From assembly GCA_051001995.1 (NCBI GenBank), contig JBPCMT010000156.1, positions 1 through 6,776 on the forward strand: a stretch of 6,776 nt of DNA, read 5' to 3'. The notes below the pieces were generated by a model. The model was not told where the DNA came from, did not search any database, and saw nothing but the letters and a program-made list of their open reading frames with translations. Position numbers and translations under genes: made by a program. Positions 1-4,473 of this stretch are shown in pieces. How positions within the stretch are numbered: position 1 is the stretch's first letter; every line of letters starts with the position of its first letter. This stretch comes from CAWEHQ01 sp051001995 (GTDB taxonomy: Bacteria; Actinomycetota; Thermoleophilia; Solirubrobacterales; Thermoleophilaceae).

Positions 1-147
1 CTCATCCGCCACAAGCTTGGCCAAGTCCGCCGCCGCCTGTTCGGCTCGCTCCCGTGCCTCGCGCTCTTTTAGGAGCAGGCGATGTTCACGGGCTAGCAGT
101 CCGGCCACCTCGTTCAACGTCTGCTGATGAGGGTTGTTGCCCTCCAC
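1..147 (-). CDS. Partial coiled-coil protein of unknown function (N-terminus only)
   Basis: An open frame of 49 codons runs off the left edge. It starts at a GTG (145-147), with an in-frame TTG at 154-156 as an alternative; the frame is closed upstream by TAA. After a short polar start (VEGNNPHQQTLNEVAGLL), the protein becomes a highly charged helix rich in Arg, Glu, Ala and Leu, with segments such as LLLKEREARERAEQAAADL. The hydrophobic spacing suits a coiled coil. No Shine-Dalgarno is convincing in front of either start. The gene diverges from the integrase operon across about 155 bp, so it is probably element cargo. The family is not recognised. The frame is short and high-GC DNA has many open frames, so the gene is likely rather than certain. 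Confidence 0.5.
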   Translation of the reverse strand, partial: MEGNNPHQQTLNEVAGLLAREHRLLLKEREARERAEQAAADLAKLVADE

Positions 148-249
148 GGGAGTCAATGCTTACGGACGGCGTCTTGGAACGCGTCGGTTCCCGCTCGGAG
201 CCGTGCCGTCAGCCCCATTGGGGGAGTAAGGTCGCACGGTCAAGTAAAC

Positions 250-280
250 GGGGCGGCACCGGCTCCCACCGGCCCGCCCC
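250..280 (+). promoter_or_regulatory. GC-rich two-part stem-loop in the operon leader (left copy)
   Basis: The outer stem is GGGGCGG (250-256) pairing with CCGCCCC (274-280), 7 bp without mismatch. Inside it, CCGG (259-262) pairs with CCGG (269-272) around the six-base loop 263-268. The structure ends 7 bases before the AGGAGG ribosome binding site. The right element has the same outer stem and a different inner stem that still pairs, which argues for a selected structure. There is no U-tract, so a classical intrinsic terminator is unlikely. An RNA control element or a protein-binding palindrome is possible. Function is inferred. Confidence 0.5.
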
Positions 281-286
281 CGGCAC

Positions 287-302
287 CAGGAGGCAAGTCC
301 TG
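287..302 (+). promoter_or_regulatory. Ribosome binding site inside a small hairpin (left copy)
   Basis: AGGAGG at 288-293 is a full Shine-Dalgarno, 9 bases before the leader peptide ATG at 303. CAGGA (287-291) can pair perfectly with TCCTG (298-302) around the loop GGCAAG, which would partly hide the Shine-Dalgarno. The right element keeps the stem exactly and differs by one base, in the loop. This is the only strong ribosome binding site before the small-protein gene, which suggests that the gene is translated by coupling. Confidence 0.55.
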
Positions 303-335
303 ATGCAGTTTCGATCCTATGCTGGCTGTCCCTGA
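303..335 (+). CDS. Leader peptide MQFRSYAGCP, 10 aa (left copy)
   Basis: A tiny frame starts at ATG 303, 9 bases after AGGAGG, and ends at TGA 333-335, which overlaps the ATG of the next gene (TGATG). The right element has an equally placed frame, MRFRSYAWAGR (11 aa). MxFRSYA is shared: Tyr and Ala use different codons, so those two third-position changes are silent, while position 2 is Gln in one and Arg in the other. The strong ribosome binding site belongs to this frame, and the small-protein gene has none of its own. A leader peptide that couples, and perhaps controls, translation of the downstream genes is the simplest reading. It could also be a by-product of conserved RNA structure. 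Two copies are weak statistics. Confidence 0.55.
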   Translation: MQFRSYAGCP

Positions 336-682
336 TGGCCGCTGCAGTCAAAGAACAGCTGATCATCCACCTTCGCACGCAGGCGGACTGGCGAGCGGAG
401 AAGACGGCTGAGGATCCCGATGACGCTCCCTCAATCGAGCGCCTTCACGCCCTTGCGGACTATGTAGACGAGCTACCGAGCGGCGACCCACACCTGCGGG
501 CGCTTCAAGCCATCCATGAGGGCTATGGGCTGGACGTCTTTTCCCCCGGAGAAGAGGGTCGTCGGCTGATTGCTGAGTACGGCTTCCACGACGAGGAGGC
601 GCCCGAGGCCTTTCTCGAACAGCTGGTGGCGGCAGAGTCGGCTAATGCTGTGGATCGAGACCATGACGAAGGTGGTCGCTGA
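335..682 (+). CDS. Conserved small acidic protein coupled to integrase, function unknown (115 aa)
   Basis: The start is ATG 335 (MAAAVKEQL), which overlaps the leader peptide stop and matches the start of the homologue at the other end of the window. The protein looks soluble and mostly helical: a basic helix at residues 5-23 (IIHLRTQADWRAEK), an acidic linker (EDPDDAPS), a helix at 34-47 (ERLHALADYVDEL), a middle part with LRALQAIHEGYGLDVFSPGEEGRRLIAEYGF, and an acidic tail. No helix-turn-helix, membrane segment or catalytic motif is recognised. The stop TGA (680-682) shares its A with the integrase ATG, so the two are probably made together. The position suggests an integrase partner such as a directionality factor, but that is inference only; it does not resemble known excisionases. 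Codons are less GC-rich than in the host genes. Confidence 0.85.
   Translation: MAAAVKEQLIIHLRTQADWRAEKTAEDPDDAPSIERLHALADYVDELPSGDPHLRALQAIHEGYGLDVFSPGEEGRRLIAEYGFHDEEAPEAFLEQLVAAESANAVDRDHDEGGR
659..677 (+). promoter_or_regulatory. Hairpin presenting the integrase ribosome binding site (left copy)
   Basis: GACCA (659-663) pairs with TGGTC (673-677) around a nine-base loop that holds the Shine-Dalgarno-like GAAGG (668-672), 9 bases before the integrase ATG at 682. The right element has a longer 9-bp stem at the same place. One stem pair is A-T here and G-C there, a compensating change. The structure lies in the last codons of the small-protein gene. It may set how much integrase is made relative to that protein. 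Confidence 0.4.
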
Positions 683-2016
683 TGGCCCGCCAGGCGTCCG
701 GCCAGGTAGTCGAGCGGAAGGGCAAGACGGGCCGTAGCTACGCCCTCCGTTTCCACGCCTACGGCAAGCGGCGATACCTAACCCTCGGCACGGACGCCGA
801 GGGCTGGGACCGTCACCGCGCCGAGGTGGAGCTACAGAACGTCCTCGCAGACGTCCGCCGAGGCGTCTGGAGGCCGCAGGAGCGGACGGAGCACGTCGAG
901 CCGACTCCTGAGCCCACCTTCCATGAGTTCGCCTCCGAGTGGATGCGGGAGATTCGCCCGGAGCTGCGCCCCCGAACCGCCGAGGATTACGAATGGGCGC
1001 TGACGCATCACCTGCTCCCGTTCTTCGCAAACCACCGGCTCTCGGGGATCACGGTTGAGGAGGTAGACCGCTACCGGCGGGCGAAGCTGCGGCAGAGCGC
1101 CCTCGCAAACAACACGCTCAACAAGACGATCACCCGGCTCGGGCAGATTCTCGAGCTGGCCGTGGAGTACGGCTACCTGACCGCCAACCCGGCCAGGGGT
1201 CGGCGGCGACGGGCGAAGGCCGAGCGGCCACGGCGTACATGGCTCGAGCCCGAGCAGGTGGCCCCCCTCCTCGGGGCCGCGGGTGCGCTCGACGCCGAGG
1301 CCCGTAGCGACGACCTGCGCCAACGTCGTGCCCTTCTCTCGACGCTCGTGCTCGCCGGCCTGCGGATCGGCGAGCTGATCGACCTTCGCTGGCGCGACGT
1401 GAACCTGGCTGCCGGGAGGCTGCGGGTAGGACACGCCAAGACGGACGCTGGCGTCCGTCAGGTGGACCTCTCCCCCGCTCTCCGCGAGGAGCTGACCAGC
1501 TTCAAGATGGCGACGCGGTACGGGAGCCCCGGAGAGCTCGTATTCCCCACGCGCAGGGGCGAGGCTCAGGATCGCAACAACATCCGCTCACGGACGCTTG
1601 GGAGCGCTCTCACGCGGGCCAACGAGAAGCTCGAGGACGAGGGGCTGCCGCCGTTGCCGGAGGCCCTCACGCCGCACTCGCTCCGCCACACCTTCGCCTC
1701 CCTCCTCTTCGAGGCCGGCGCCACGGTCCCCTACGTCATGGCGCAGCTCGGGCACTCAGACCCGAAGGTCACGCTCTCGATCTATTCGCACGTCCTCGAG
1801 CGCAAGCGCGACCATGGCGAGCGTCTAGATGCCCTTGTGAGGGGTCCGGAAAAGGCACAAAAAGGCACAAATCCACTGTCTGACCTGCCGGCGACCGCCG
1901 ATCAGGTTCCCCCGGAAAAGCAGAAAACCCCGCCTGAGCGGGGCTTTCGTGGAGTGGGCCGTGCTGGGCTCGAACCAGCGACCTCCAGCTTGTCGAGCTG
2001 GCGCTCTCCCTACTGA
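682..2016 (+). CDS. Tyrosine site-specific recombinase (integrase) of the left element, 444 aa
   Basis: This enzyme would catalyse integration and excision at tRNA-Val. Residues 1-63 form an N-terminal domain typical of arm-site binding (GQVVERKGKTGRSYALRF, then YLTLGTDAEGW). Residues about 79-160 are the core-binding domain (FHEFASEWM... LTHHLLPFF). The catalytic domain shows Arg228 (AGLRIGEL), Lys253 (HAKTDAG), His332 and Arg335 (PHSLRHTF), His358 (LGHSD) and the nucleophile Tyr368 (SIYSH), so it looks intact. The start ATG 682 overlaps the stop of the small-protein gene. Beyond residue about 390 the frame crosses the direct repeats and the tRNA terminator; residues from 425 on (RAGLEPATSSL...) are the antisense of tRNA-Val, which supplies the TGA stop. 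This tail is unlikely to matter for catalysis. The sister integrase at the other end is about 72% identical over the first 100 residues (hand count) and less over the rest. Confidence 0.95.
   Translation: MARQASGQVVERKGKTGRSYALRFHAYGKRRYLTLGTDAEGWDRHRAEVELQNVLADVRRGVWRPQERTEHVEPTPEPTFHEFASEWMREIRPELRPRTAEDYEWALTHHLLPFFANHRLSGITVEEVDRYRRAKLRQSALANNTLNKTITRLGQILELAVEYGYLTANPARGRRRRAKAERPRRTWLEPEQVAPLLGAAGALDAEARSDDLRQRRALLSTLVLAGLRIGELIDLRWRDVNLAAGRLRVGHAKTDAGVRQVDLSPALREELTSFKMATRYGSPGELVFPTRRGEAQDRNNIRSRTLGSALTRANEKLEDEGLPPLPEALTPHSLRHTFASLLFEAGATVPYVMAQLGHSDPKVTLSIYSHVLERKRDHGERLDALVRGPEKAQKGTNPLSDLPATADQVPPEKQKTPPERGFRGVGRAGLEPATSSLSSWRSPY
1851..1870 (+). repeat. Two tandem 10-bp repeats, candidate integrase arm sites (left)
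   Basis: AAAGGCACAA occurs twice in a row without mismatch, 84 bases from the tRNA-Val 3' end and within the integrase coding region. The right element has two tandem 10-bp units with the same GGCAC core, also 84 bases from its tRNA. Ten-base direct repeats near the core are typical of arm sites bound by the N-terminal domain of tyrosine integrases. The two units fall in different codon phases (encoding KAQ and KGT), so conservation of GGCAC in both units points to selection on DNA. Confidence 0.6.
1924..1949 (-). terminator. Intrinsic terminator of tRNA-Val
   Basis: On the minus strand, 5 bases after the tRNA, GAAAGCCCCGC pairs with GCGGGGTTTTC around the tetraloop TCAG: 11 bp with one G-U pair. 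The T-rich 3' arm fits an intrinsic terminator. It lies on the element side of the likely crossover, so the element probably supplies it. The integrase frame passes through it in the opposite direction. Confidence 0.75.
1955..1991. other. Proximal attachment site of the left element, in the tRNA-Val 3' half
   Basis: The integrase gene points into this tRNA and ends in it, and arm-like repeats lie 84 bases away: the usual arrangement for tRNA-targeting tyrosine integrases. The crossover should lie between the anticodon loop and the 3' end. The partner copy is outside the window, so the exact core is unknown. Confidence 0.5.
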
Positions 2017-2027
2017 GCTAACGGCCC
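1955..2027 (-). tRNA. tRNA-Val (anticodon GAC)
   Basis: The 73-base cloverleaf is complete. The acceptor stem GGGCCGT/ACGGCCC has 7 bp and discriminator A. The D stem is GCTC/GAGC. The anticodon stem CCAGC/GCTGG encloses the loop TCGACAA with anticodon GAC (1992-1994). The T stem GCTGG/CCAGC encloses TTCGAGC. CCA is not encoded. The gene reads towards the left element and is the target of its integrase; the 3' half was probably rebuilt from element DNA on insertion, so the tRNA remains functional. Confidence 0.95.
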
Positions 2028-2030
2028 GAG

Positions 2031-2071
2031 GCGGCGCGAGCGCCGCGCGCCGAGGATAGCGCGGCGCCGCG
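2031..2071 (-). promoter_or_regulatory. tRNA-Val leader: candidate -10 and GC-rich palindromes
   Basis: On the minus strand, TATCCT (2053-2058) is a good actinobacterial -10, about 25 bases before the tRNA; the same hexamer precedes tRNA-Gly. No convincing -35 is seen. Between it and the tRNA, GCGGCG (2031-2036) pairs with CGCCGC (2041-2046) around CGAG, and a perfect 12-bp palindrome, CGCGGCGCCGCG, lies at 2060-2071 just after the epimerase stop. Either could help end the epimerase transcript, but neither has a T-tract. Confidence 0.35.
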
Positions 2072-2076
2072 GGTCG

Positions 2077-3078
2077 CTAGGCGGCCGCACCGGCTCCGCT
2101 GGGAACAGGGCTGCCGCCCGAGTCGCGCCCCGCGCCGAGCAGCCCTCGGGTCCTCGCCGTGATCTCGAACGTCTCGCGCGTCGAGTGCCGCGGCGCCCAG
2201 CCAAGCGTCTCCTTGAGCTTCTCGTTCGAGACGACCCACGGGTTGACCACGAAGTGCAGGTAGCCGGGCGGCGCCTCTGAGACGTGCAGCCGCCAGAGCA
2301 GCTTGGCCAGCCCCCAGTAGAGGCGCCGCGGCATGCGGCGGACCGGCAGGTCGATCATCTCCGCGCACTCCCGCAGCGTCATCGTGCCGTCGGCGGCGAC
2401 GTTGAAGGCGCCGCCGTGGCGTCCCGCGAGCAGGCCCCAGAGCGCGTCGACGAGGTCGTCCTCGTGCACGAACTGGATCGGCGGCGGTTCGCCGCCGAGG
2501 TCGGCGAGGAACGGCTGGGCGGTCAGCAGGCGGATGATGAAGTTGTCGACCGTGGGGCCGAAGACCACCGTCGGCCGAACGATCGTCATCGTGCGGTCGG
2601 GATGCTGGTTCGCCCAGAGCTGGCAGATGCGGTCCGATTCCGCCTTGTCGCGCGCGTACTCGAAGGTCGGGACGCCGCGGACCGGGTGAGCCTCGGTGAG
2701 CGGCACGGGATTGTCCGGGAAGGCGCCGTACGCCGTGGCCGACGAGGTCACGAGCACCTGGCCGACGTCCGCCGCGGCCGCCGCCTCGAGCACGGCGCTC
2801 GTGCCGTTCACGTCCACCTCGTACATCGTGTGCTCGTCGTGGATCGGATCGAGTACGAAGGCCAGGTGGATGAGCGCGTCGGGCCGCTCGCGGGCGAACA
2901 GCTCGTGCGCCGCCTGCGTGTCGCGCACGTCGAGTCGCTCGTAGGCGACCCTGGGACGGTAGGAGCGCGGTGGGCGGACGTCGCAGATCACGACCCGCTC
3001 GGTGGCTTCCTCCTCGGCGAGCCGCGCGACCAGGCGGCTTCCGATGTAACCCGACCCACCCGTGACCAGATAGCGCAA
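2077..3078 (-). CDS. NAD(P)-dependent epimerase/dehydratase family protein (extended SDR), 333 aa
   Basis: The protein has an N-terminal Rossmann fold with the glycine motif TGGSGYIG (residues 6-13), an Asp at the end of the second strand (CDVR, about 33), a LDVRD motif at 49-53 and HLAF at 71-74. The catalytic elements are Ser112/113 (TSSATAYG) and YxxxK at Tyr141-Lys145 (EYARDK), followed by IVRPTVVFGP (166-175). This is the layout of extended short-chain dehydrogenases acting on nucleotide sugars or similar substrates; the substrate cannot be named. The start is TTG at 3076-3078: AAGGAGA sits 6 bases upstream and the Rossmann strand MRYLVTGG begins at once, so no earlier start is needed. 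The C-terminus is a Gly/Ala/Ser-rich tail (GRDSGGSPVPSGAGAAA). The gene is monocistronic and divergent from the small membrane protein. Confidence 0.9.
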   Translation of the reverse strand: MRYLVTGGSGYIGSRLVARLAEEEATERVVICDVRPPRSYRPRVAYERLDVRDTQAAHELFARERPDALIHLAFVLDPIHDEHTMYEVDVNGTSAVLEAAAAADVGQVLVTSSATAYGAFPDNPVPLTEAHPVRGVPTFEYARDKAESDRICQLWANQHPDRTMTIVRPTVVFGPTVDNFIIRLLTAQPFLADLGGEPPPIQFVHEDDLVDALWGLLAGRHGGAFNVAADGTMTLRECAEMIDLPVRRMPRRLYWGLAKLLWRLHVSEAPPGYLHFVVNPWVVSNEKLKETLGWAPRHSTRETFEITARTRGLLGAGRDSGGSPVPSGAGAAA

Positions 3079-3105
3079 ACCGTCTCCTTCGTCGGTGGCG
3101 GCGCG

Positions 3106-3111
3106 ATCCTA
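3106..3111 (-). promoter_or_regulatory. Candidate -10 of the epimerase gene
   Basis: TAGGAT on the minus strand fits TANNNT and lies 27 bases before the TTG start, leaving room for the visible Shine-Dalgarno. No -35 element is recognised at the expected spacing, so this is tentative. Confidence 0.3.
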
Positions 3112-3196
3112 CTGGCGGCCTTGCGGCCGCGGTTCGCCGGGCGCGTCGGGAACCCGAGCGCCCGCCGCGGCCGGCGCGCCCCCATCACCGCGCGGC

Positions 3197-3202
3197 TACA
3201 GT
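3197..3202 (+). promoter_or_regulatory. Candidate -10 for a leaderless small membrane protein gene
   Basis: TACAGT fits TANNNT and ends 6 bases before ATG 3209, the spacing expected if transcription starts on the A of the start codon. No Shine-Dalgarno precedes that ATG, which agrees with leaderless translation, common in actinobacteria. Confidence 0.4.
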
Positions 3203-3208
3203 TGCCGC

Positions 3209-3454
3209 ATGCGCCCGATCACCTTCTGGAGCCTCGTAACGTTCGCGATGTTCGCCGCGATGACCGCGCTGTGGGTCTTCGGCGACGAGCCGACCGGCGC
3301 CCTGTTCGTGCTCTCCACCGTGCTGTTCTGGGGCTCGGGGATCGCGCTGATCTTCTTCGGTCTGGTGGCGATCTCCCGTCGCACCCGCCCGGCCACCGCC
3401 CGCGGCACCCAGTCCGCCACGGCGCGCGCGCGGCGCGGATCGAACCGCGCCTGA
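3209..3454 (+). CDS. Small two-helix membrane protein, function unknown (81 aa)
   Basis: From ATG 3209 the protein begins MRPITFWSLVTF. It has two hydrophobic segments, about residues 4-24 (ITFWSLVTFAMFAAMTALWVF) and 30-53 (TGALFVLSTVLFWGSGIALIF...), joined by a short acidic turn (GDEP). An Arg-rich, likely cytoplasmic tail follows (SRRTRPATARG...). The frame is open upstream to 3095, but that stretch codes only for low-complexity Ala/Gly/Arg sequence and would bury the hydrophobic start, so the later ATG is preferred. The last codons lie over a T-arm-like hairpin. The gene converges on tRNA-Cys 15 bases away. The family is not recognised. Confidence 0.7.
   Translation: MRPITFWSLVTFAMFAAMTALWVFGDEPTGALFVLSTVLFWGSGIALIFFGLVAISRRTRPATARGTQSATARARRGSNRA
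3432..3451. terminator. Perfect 7-bp hairpin between the membrane protein gene and tRNA-Cys
   Basis: GGCGCGG (3432-3438) pairs with CCGCGCC (3445-3451) around ATCGAA. It lies between two convergent genes and could end transcription both ways, although neither side has a T-tract. Read on the minus strand it looks like a tRNA T-arm (GGTTCGATCC core), so it may instead be a tRNA remnant. Confidence 0.35.
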
Positions 3455-3469
3455 CGGCGCGCAACCGGA

Positions 3470-3540
3470 AGGCGCCGACCGGAATCGAACCGGTGTAAAC
3501 GGCTTTGCAGGCCGCTGCGTAGCCACTCCGCCACGGCGCC
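3470..3540 (-). tRNA. tRNA-Cys (anticodon GCA)
   Basis: The 71-base cloverleaf has acceptor stem GGCGCCG/CGGCGCC with discriminator T (U in RNA), as is usual for tRNA-Cys. The anticodon stem GCGGC/GCCGT encloses CTGCAAA with anticodon GCA (3506-3508), and the T-arm is ACCGG-TTCGATT-CCGGT. CCA is not encoded. No integrase gene points into it. A candidate -10, TAGGCT, lies at 3553-3558 on the minus strand, 12 bases upstream. Confidence 0.95.
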
Positions 3541-3552
3541 GAGACAGGGTCA

Positions 3553-3558
3553 AGCCTA
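3553..3558 (-). promoter_or_regulatory. Candidate -10 of tRNA-Cys
   Basis: TAGGCT on the minus strand fits TANNNT and would start transcription a few bases before the tRNA. No clear -35 is visible in the GC-rich stretch upstream. The gap 3541-3610 also holds a GC palindrome near 3592-3605 (CGGCCGGCCG core) that may end the oxidoreductase transcript. Confidence 0.3.
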
Positions 3559-3610
3559 ACCTCCCGCGCGCTCCGCCCCGGACCGCTGAGCCGCGGCCGG
3601 CCGCCGTTGG

Positions 3611-4444
3611 CTACAGGGCGGCTTCGGCCAGCAGGTCCACCTGCTCGGTCTCGGGAGAGGTCGGGAACAGGATCAGCTCGTCGCATCCCGCCTGCTCGAA
3701 GGCCTGCATGTAGCCCCTGACCGTGTCCGCGTCCTTGGCCGCGCTCGCCGCGATCTGGCCCGCGTAGTCGCCGAGGAACGCGTAGTAGTGGTTCAGGTAG
3801 CGGTTCGCGCTGTCCTCAGCGTCCGGGCCCAGCGAGTAGTAGGCGAGCGCCATGATGCGAGGGCTGCCCTCGCGGCCCGCGTCCTTCCATGCGGCGTCGG
3901 TCTTCTGCTTGCCCTCGGCGAGCATCTCCGGCGTGCCGCCTCCCATGATCCAGCCGTCGCCGTGCTCCGCCGCACGGCGGTACGCGGCGTCGACCGACCC
4001 GCCGAGGACCACCTTCGGCTTGGCGTCCGGGCCGATGCGGTCACCGTCCCACGCCTGGTCGAGCCCATCGAGCATCTCGTCGAACAGACGACCGCGGCCG
4101 TCGAAGGGAACGCCGGCCGCCTCGAAGTCGTCCTCGCGACCGCCCGGAGCGATCCCGAGCACGAGCCGGCCACCGGCGAGAGCGTTCACGGACGCCGCCT
4201 GCTTGGCGAGCAACGCCGCGCTCTGGCGCGTGGGCGCGAGCAGGATCGTGGTGGCCAGTCGGATGCGCTCCGTCACCGCCGCTGCGGCCGCGAGCGACAC
4301 CAGCGGCTCGTAGTTCGGATAGACGATCCTGTCGATCGTGCCGAGGCTCGAGAAGCCGGCCCGGTCGGCCCTTCGCGCCCACTCCACAAGCTGGTCGCCC
4401 GTCGTGTCGGGAACGGCGTTGGGCAGCCCGATGCCCACTTCCAT
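3611..4444 (-). CDS. LLM-class flavin/F420-dependent oxidoreductase, 277 aa
   Basis: This is a TIM-barrel enzyme of the bacterial luciferase-like family, which uses FMN or, in many actinobacterial members, cofactor F420 to reduce or oxidise small organic substrates. Family marks in order: MEVGIGLPN at the first strand, WARRADRAGFSSLGTIDRI (22-40), YEPLVSLAAAAAVTERIRLAT (45-65), ILLAPTRQSA (67-76), GGRLVLGIAPG (91-101), GGSVDAAYRRAAEHGDGWIMGG (148-169) and GCDELILFP (253-261). At 277 residues it is slightly short for the family, with a reduced region after about residue 110, but all core strands appear present. The start ATG 4444 has AGAGAGGAA just upstream; an in-frame start at 4489 would overlap the divergent gene and adds no family sequence. 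The neighbour transcribed away from it is also of F420 type, so F420 is the likelier cofactor. The substrate is unknown. Confidence 0.88.
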   Translation of the reverse strand: MEVGIGLPNAVPDTTGDQLVEWARRADRAGFSSLGTIDRIVYPNYEPLVSLAAAAAVTERIRLATTILLAPTRQSAALLAKQAASVNALAGGRLVLGIAPGGREDDFEAAGVPFDGRGRLFDEMLDGLDQAWDGDRIGPDAKPKVVLGGSVDAAYRRAAEHGDGWIMGGGTPEMLAEGKQKTDAAWKDAGREGSPRIMALAYYSLGPDAEDSANRYLNHYYAFLGDYAGQIAASAAKDADTVRGYMQAFEQAGCDELILFPTSPETEQVDLLAEAAL

Positions 4445-4473
4445 ATCGGTTCCTCTCTGATAGCTCTCCTGTG

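Larger units (their letters stand above)
148..302. other. Divergent intergenic control region of the left element
   Basis: These 155 bases separate the coiled-coil gene from the leader peptide and must hold promoters for both directions. A 5-bp inverted repeat, GGAAC (176-180) and GTTCC (187-191) with 6 bases between, looks like a small operator. A second one, CCCCA/TGGGG, is at 213-223 with a single central base. A candidate -10 hexamer TAAGGT is at 227-232 on the plus strand without a good -35; it would start an RNA near 239, leaving a 5' leader of about 60 bases that contains the stem-loops listed separately. No coding sequence is seen here. Confidence 0.35.
1..1991 (+). mobile_element. 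Left integrated element (partial), inserted at tRNA-Val(GAC)
   Basis: This is an integrative element of unknown class (prophage remnant, genomic island or integrative element). Its proximal end lies in the 3' half of tRNA-Val. What is visible, from the tRNA outwards, is a terminator, two 10-bp direct repeats, a tyrosine integrase, a small acidic protein, a leader peptide, a control region and the start of a divergent coiled-coil gene. The boundary is set in the anticodon loop of the tRNA because tyrosine integrases of this type usually cross over in the tRNA 3' half; the exact crossover cannot be seen. The distal attachment site, which should hold a second copy of the tRNA 3' end, is beyond position 1. 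No capsid, conjugation or toxin gene is visible, so mobility is inferred from the integrase and its position only. Confidence 0.75.

Noticed and set aside
54..335. 93-codon frame ending with the leader peptide
   Set aside because: The part before codon 84 is low-complexity and has no counterpart in the right element; the conserved part starts at ATG 303 behind AGGAGG.
473..1030. 185-codon minus-strand frame across the small-protein and integrase genes
   Set aside because: Arg/Pro/Ala-rich translation without motifs; the plus-strand genes are confirmed by their second copy at the other end of the window.
2284..3498. 404-codon open frame on the plus strand opposite the epimerase gene
   Set aside because: Its translation is Arg/Val/His-rich without a recognisable fold, and it ends in antisense tRNA-Cys (TGIEPV). 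The opposite strand has a clear epimerase with all motifs.
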